Made by a program: the position numbers and the translations under genes. The notes beneath the pieces are model-generated. The model was not told where the DNA came from, made no database searches, and was given only the letters and a program-made list of their open reading frames with translations. This document shows positions 61,612-64,000 of a stretch of DNA of 64,000 bases, piece by piece. How positions within the stretch are numbered: the stretch's first letter is position 1; the number at the start of each line of letters is the position of its first letter. Location of the stretch: contig NW_026516310.1 in assembly GCF_025602895.1 (NCBI RefSeq), positions 1 through 64,000 of the forward strand, written 5' to 3'. This stretch comes from Polychytrium aggregatum. Lineage: Eukaryota > Chytridiomycota > Chytridiomycetes > Polychytriales.

Positions 61612-64000
61612 GTGGCTCTGGAGCCCTAGTAGGAGACCAACGCCGTGGATTGCTCAATGCAGTCCACGCGTCTCCAGAGGAAGTTCACCTCGCCCCCTCC
61701 CCCGAAGGAGAAACAAACCAAGTGTTGTGCGTCGTGCGAGAGGTGCATGGTGGCGCAAGCCGCCTGCCTCTCCACGAACGTGAAGAGAAAACCAAAATTG
61801 AAAACCAAAACAAAAAAGAAAATCAAGAACCCTTGAGGGACAGGACCGCCTGTGCCCTCACCCCTGTCAAGTCGTGTGTGTCGGATGCTTCCGACATGTG
61901 TCCGCAAGCCGTGGACGTCGTGTGCAATGGCGTGCTGACGCCGCAGGCCCCCGCAATGGCCGAACCCTATCCAAAATGTCCGAGTGGCCGTGATGAAGCC
62001 AACCAAGACCAAGTGTCGCCCGTTCCCCCAAGTCAAGTCATGGTGCAGGAGGCTGTGCAGGAGGACCATGAAGAGTCCCTGCTGTACCTCCCTGCCACCG
62101 TCCAAGGTCACACCGTCCGAATGATGGTGGACTCTGGAGCAAGCTGCAACTTTGTCAGCAGACGCTTGCTCCAGGAGCTCAACATACATGCAACCAAGAA
62201 GAAGTCGCCGATGAGTGTGGCGCTTGCAGACGATCGTGTGCAGCAGTGCACACACCAAGTGGTCCTGCGAGTGGCCCTCCATCCCAAGTACCATCCTGTC
62301 CTGTTGTTCCAAGTGATCGACACCAAGTTCGATGCCATCCTCGGCATGAGCTGGCTTGCTCGTGCCGAGCCGACTCCAGTCGTCGACTGGAAAGGCCGCA
62401 CTGTCCGTGTTGGCCCTGACATTGTCCTGCAGGGCATGGCCTCACCCAACATGCCACCTCTCCTCTCAGCCATGCAATTCAAGAGGCTGATCAAGAAGGA
62501 CACGTCGTTCCTCTGTGTCGTGCGTGAGGTCGACGACACCGACCAAGCCGGTCCCGGTCCCCCGCCTGTGGTGACCAAGCTGCTCGACGAGTACAAGGAC
62601 GTATTCCCCGACCAGTTGCCACAATGCCTGCCACCCCCAACGCACCGTCGATCATCGCATCGACATCGAACCAGGCTCGTCGCCTCCGTCAAGACCGACG
62701 TACCAACTGTCGCTGACGGAGATGGACGAACTCAAGCGCCAGTTGGATGACCTCCTCGCCCATGGGTTCATCCGCCCGAGCCAGTCACCGTATGGTGCAC
62801 CAGTGCTCTTTGTCAAGAAGAAAGAAGGTGATCTCAGGATGTGCGTCGACTATCGCGCACTAAACAAACAGACCATCAAGAACACCTACCCGTTGCCCAG
62901 GATCGACGAGTTGATGGATCGTCTGAGTGGAGCAAAGGTCTTTAGCAAGATAGACCTCCGCTCAGGCTACCATCAGATCCGCATCCACGAGGATGATGTC
63001 CACAAGACCGCCTTCAGGACTCGCTACGGACTGTACGAGTTCCTAGTGCTGCCGTTCGGATTGACGAACGCACCTGCCACGTTCATGCAGCTGATGAACG
63101 ATGTGTTCCGCCAAGAGCTCGACAACTCTGTCATCGTGTACCTGGATGATATCCTTGTGTACAGCAAGGATGAAGCGACCCATGAAGGTCATGTCGCCCG
63201 CGTGCTGGCCAAGCTACGCGAGCACAAGTTGTATGCCAAACTGTCCAAGTGTGAGTTCTTCAAGAATCAAGTCCCGTTCCTGGGACACGTTGTCTCAGGA
63301 AGAGGAATCGAAGTCGACCCCGCCAAGGTCAAGTCTGTGGTCGAGTGGCCGCCGCTCGCATGCGTCTCTGACGTGCAGTCGTTTCTCGGTCTCGTCAACT
63401 ACTACCGCCGATTCATCCCCGATCTGGCGCGCACTGCCGGTCCACTCACAGACCTACTCCGCAAAGAGTGCCCCTTCGTGTGGGACCACCCACAACGCCA
63501 AGCGTTCGAGACCCTCAAGCACGCCTTGACGAACGCTCCTGTCCTCGCTGTGTTCGACCCGAACACGGATGTCTCCGTGCACACCGACGCCTCCGACTTT
63601 GCGGTGGGAGCTGTTTTGATGCAGGAGGGAAGGCCCGTTGCCTTCGAGTCGCGCAAACTGTCCCAACACGAGATCAACTATCCCGTGCACGAGAAGGAGC
63701 AGCTTGCGATCATCTACGCGCTGCAGAAGTTCCGAGTGTACCTCCACGGTACCGCCAAGCCCTTCAAGATTGTGACGGACCACCAGTCACTGCGTTACCT
63801 CGACACCAAGAAGAACCTGAGCCGACGCCAAGCGCGATGGATGGAGTTCCTCGCCGAGTACAACTACGAGGTTGTATACCAGAAAGGCAAACTCAATGTG
63901 GTGCCTGACGCACTGTCCCGACGCCCCGACTACCAATTGGCGTCACTGTACGAGTCGACTGTCAGTGTCGACAACACGATGCTGGATGTTGTCCGAGACA
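61575..64000 (+). pseudogene. pol: pol of the plus-strand C copy (protease, RT, RNase H; continues beyond the window)
   Basis: Protease VDSGASCNF with Asp at about residue 186 of the frame (62130). RT from about 62700 with YLDDILVYS near 63140. RNase [11 protein letters not shown] near 63585. Integrase and chromodomain lie beyond the right edge. About one break in the visible part, while the minus-strand copy looks whole. Confidence 0.88.
61590..61633 (+). promoter_or_regulatory. Candidate -1 frameshift signal, plus-strand C copy
   Basis: GGGAAAC (61590-61596), 7-nt spacer (61597-61603), CCTACTAG (61604-61611) pairing with CTAGTAGG (61626-61633), inner GGCT/AGCC stem with a tetraloop. The gag stop is 61609-61611. 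Confidence 0.85.

Larger units (their letters stand above)
60359..64000 (+). mobile_element. Family C element, plus strand, runs off the right edge
   Basis: 5' LTR 60359-60667, primer-binding site 60668-60679, gag 60790-61611 and pol from 61575 to the edge. gag is identical in translation to the minus-strand C copy. The visible part of pol has about one break. With the minus-strand copy it forms a long inverted repeat. Confidence 0.93.

Overview
The 64-kb window is almost entirely LTR retrotransposon DNA: five Ty3/gypsy families, most with a C-terminal chromodomain, nested in one another. I found no host gene, rRNA, tRNA or CRISPR array. Chromodomain gypsy elements, TATA and AATAAA signals in the LTRs, a GC-rich sequence without bacterial gene organisation and one Tf1-like self-priming element all point to a fungus. 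A basidiomycete is my guess, at low confidence. Such a pile-up is typical of pericentromeric or centromeric heterochromatin, which is inference here.

Layout. From 1 to 53893 runs a head-to-tail tandem array of one family, called A2 here. Its unit is one 466-bp LTR plus 4,770 bp of internal sequence, and neighbouring units share a single LTR. Units start at 4473, 15443, 20679, 28976, 39684 and 50247. Once later insertions and their 5-bp target duplications are subtracted, all five complete units are exactly 5,236 bp. The array is cut by five insertions, each with a 5-bp target duplication: a short internally deleted A1 element (1105-2790, aacaa), a full-size A1 element (9462-15190, gacga), a minus-strand non-autonomous family D element (24843-27898, tcctg), a minus-strand family C element (31830-37296, caccg), and a family B element (40005-45326, cagat) inside an array LTR. 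The LTR pairs of these insertions are identical by eye, except one difference in the full-size A1, so the insertions are young. The B element and the minus-strand C element look whole.

At 53894 the array ends abruptly in a family E element (53894-60309). E is older, broken, and lacks a matching target duplication. It is followed by a 49-bp island that belongs to no recognised element, then by a second C element on the plus strand (60359 to beyond 64000).

Shared expression logic. In A, B, C and E, gag and pol overlap with pol in the -1 frame. Each overlap carries a G GGA AAN heptamer in the gag frame, followed 5-7 nt later by a hairpin that contains the gag stop codon. A and B have a compensatory base-pair change in that stem. 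A, B and C share a 12-nt primer-binding site (TGGTAGCATCGG) next to the LTR; its first bases complete an ATG, which in A and B is the gag start. E instead has a primer-binding site complementary to 12 nt just downstream of its own TATA box, the arrangement of Tf1-type self-priming.
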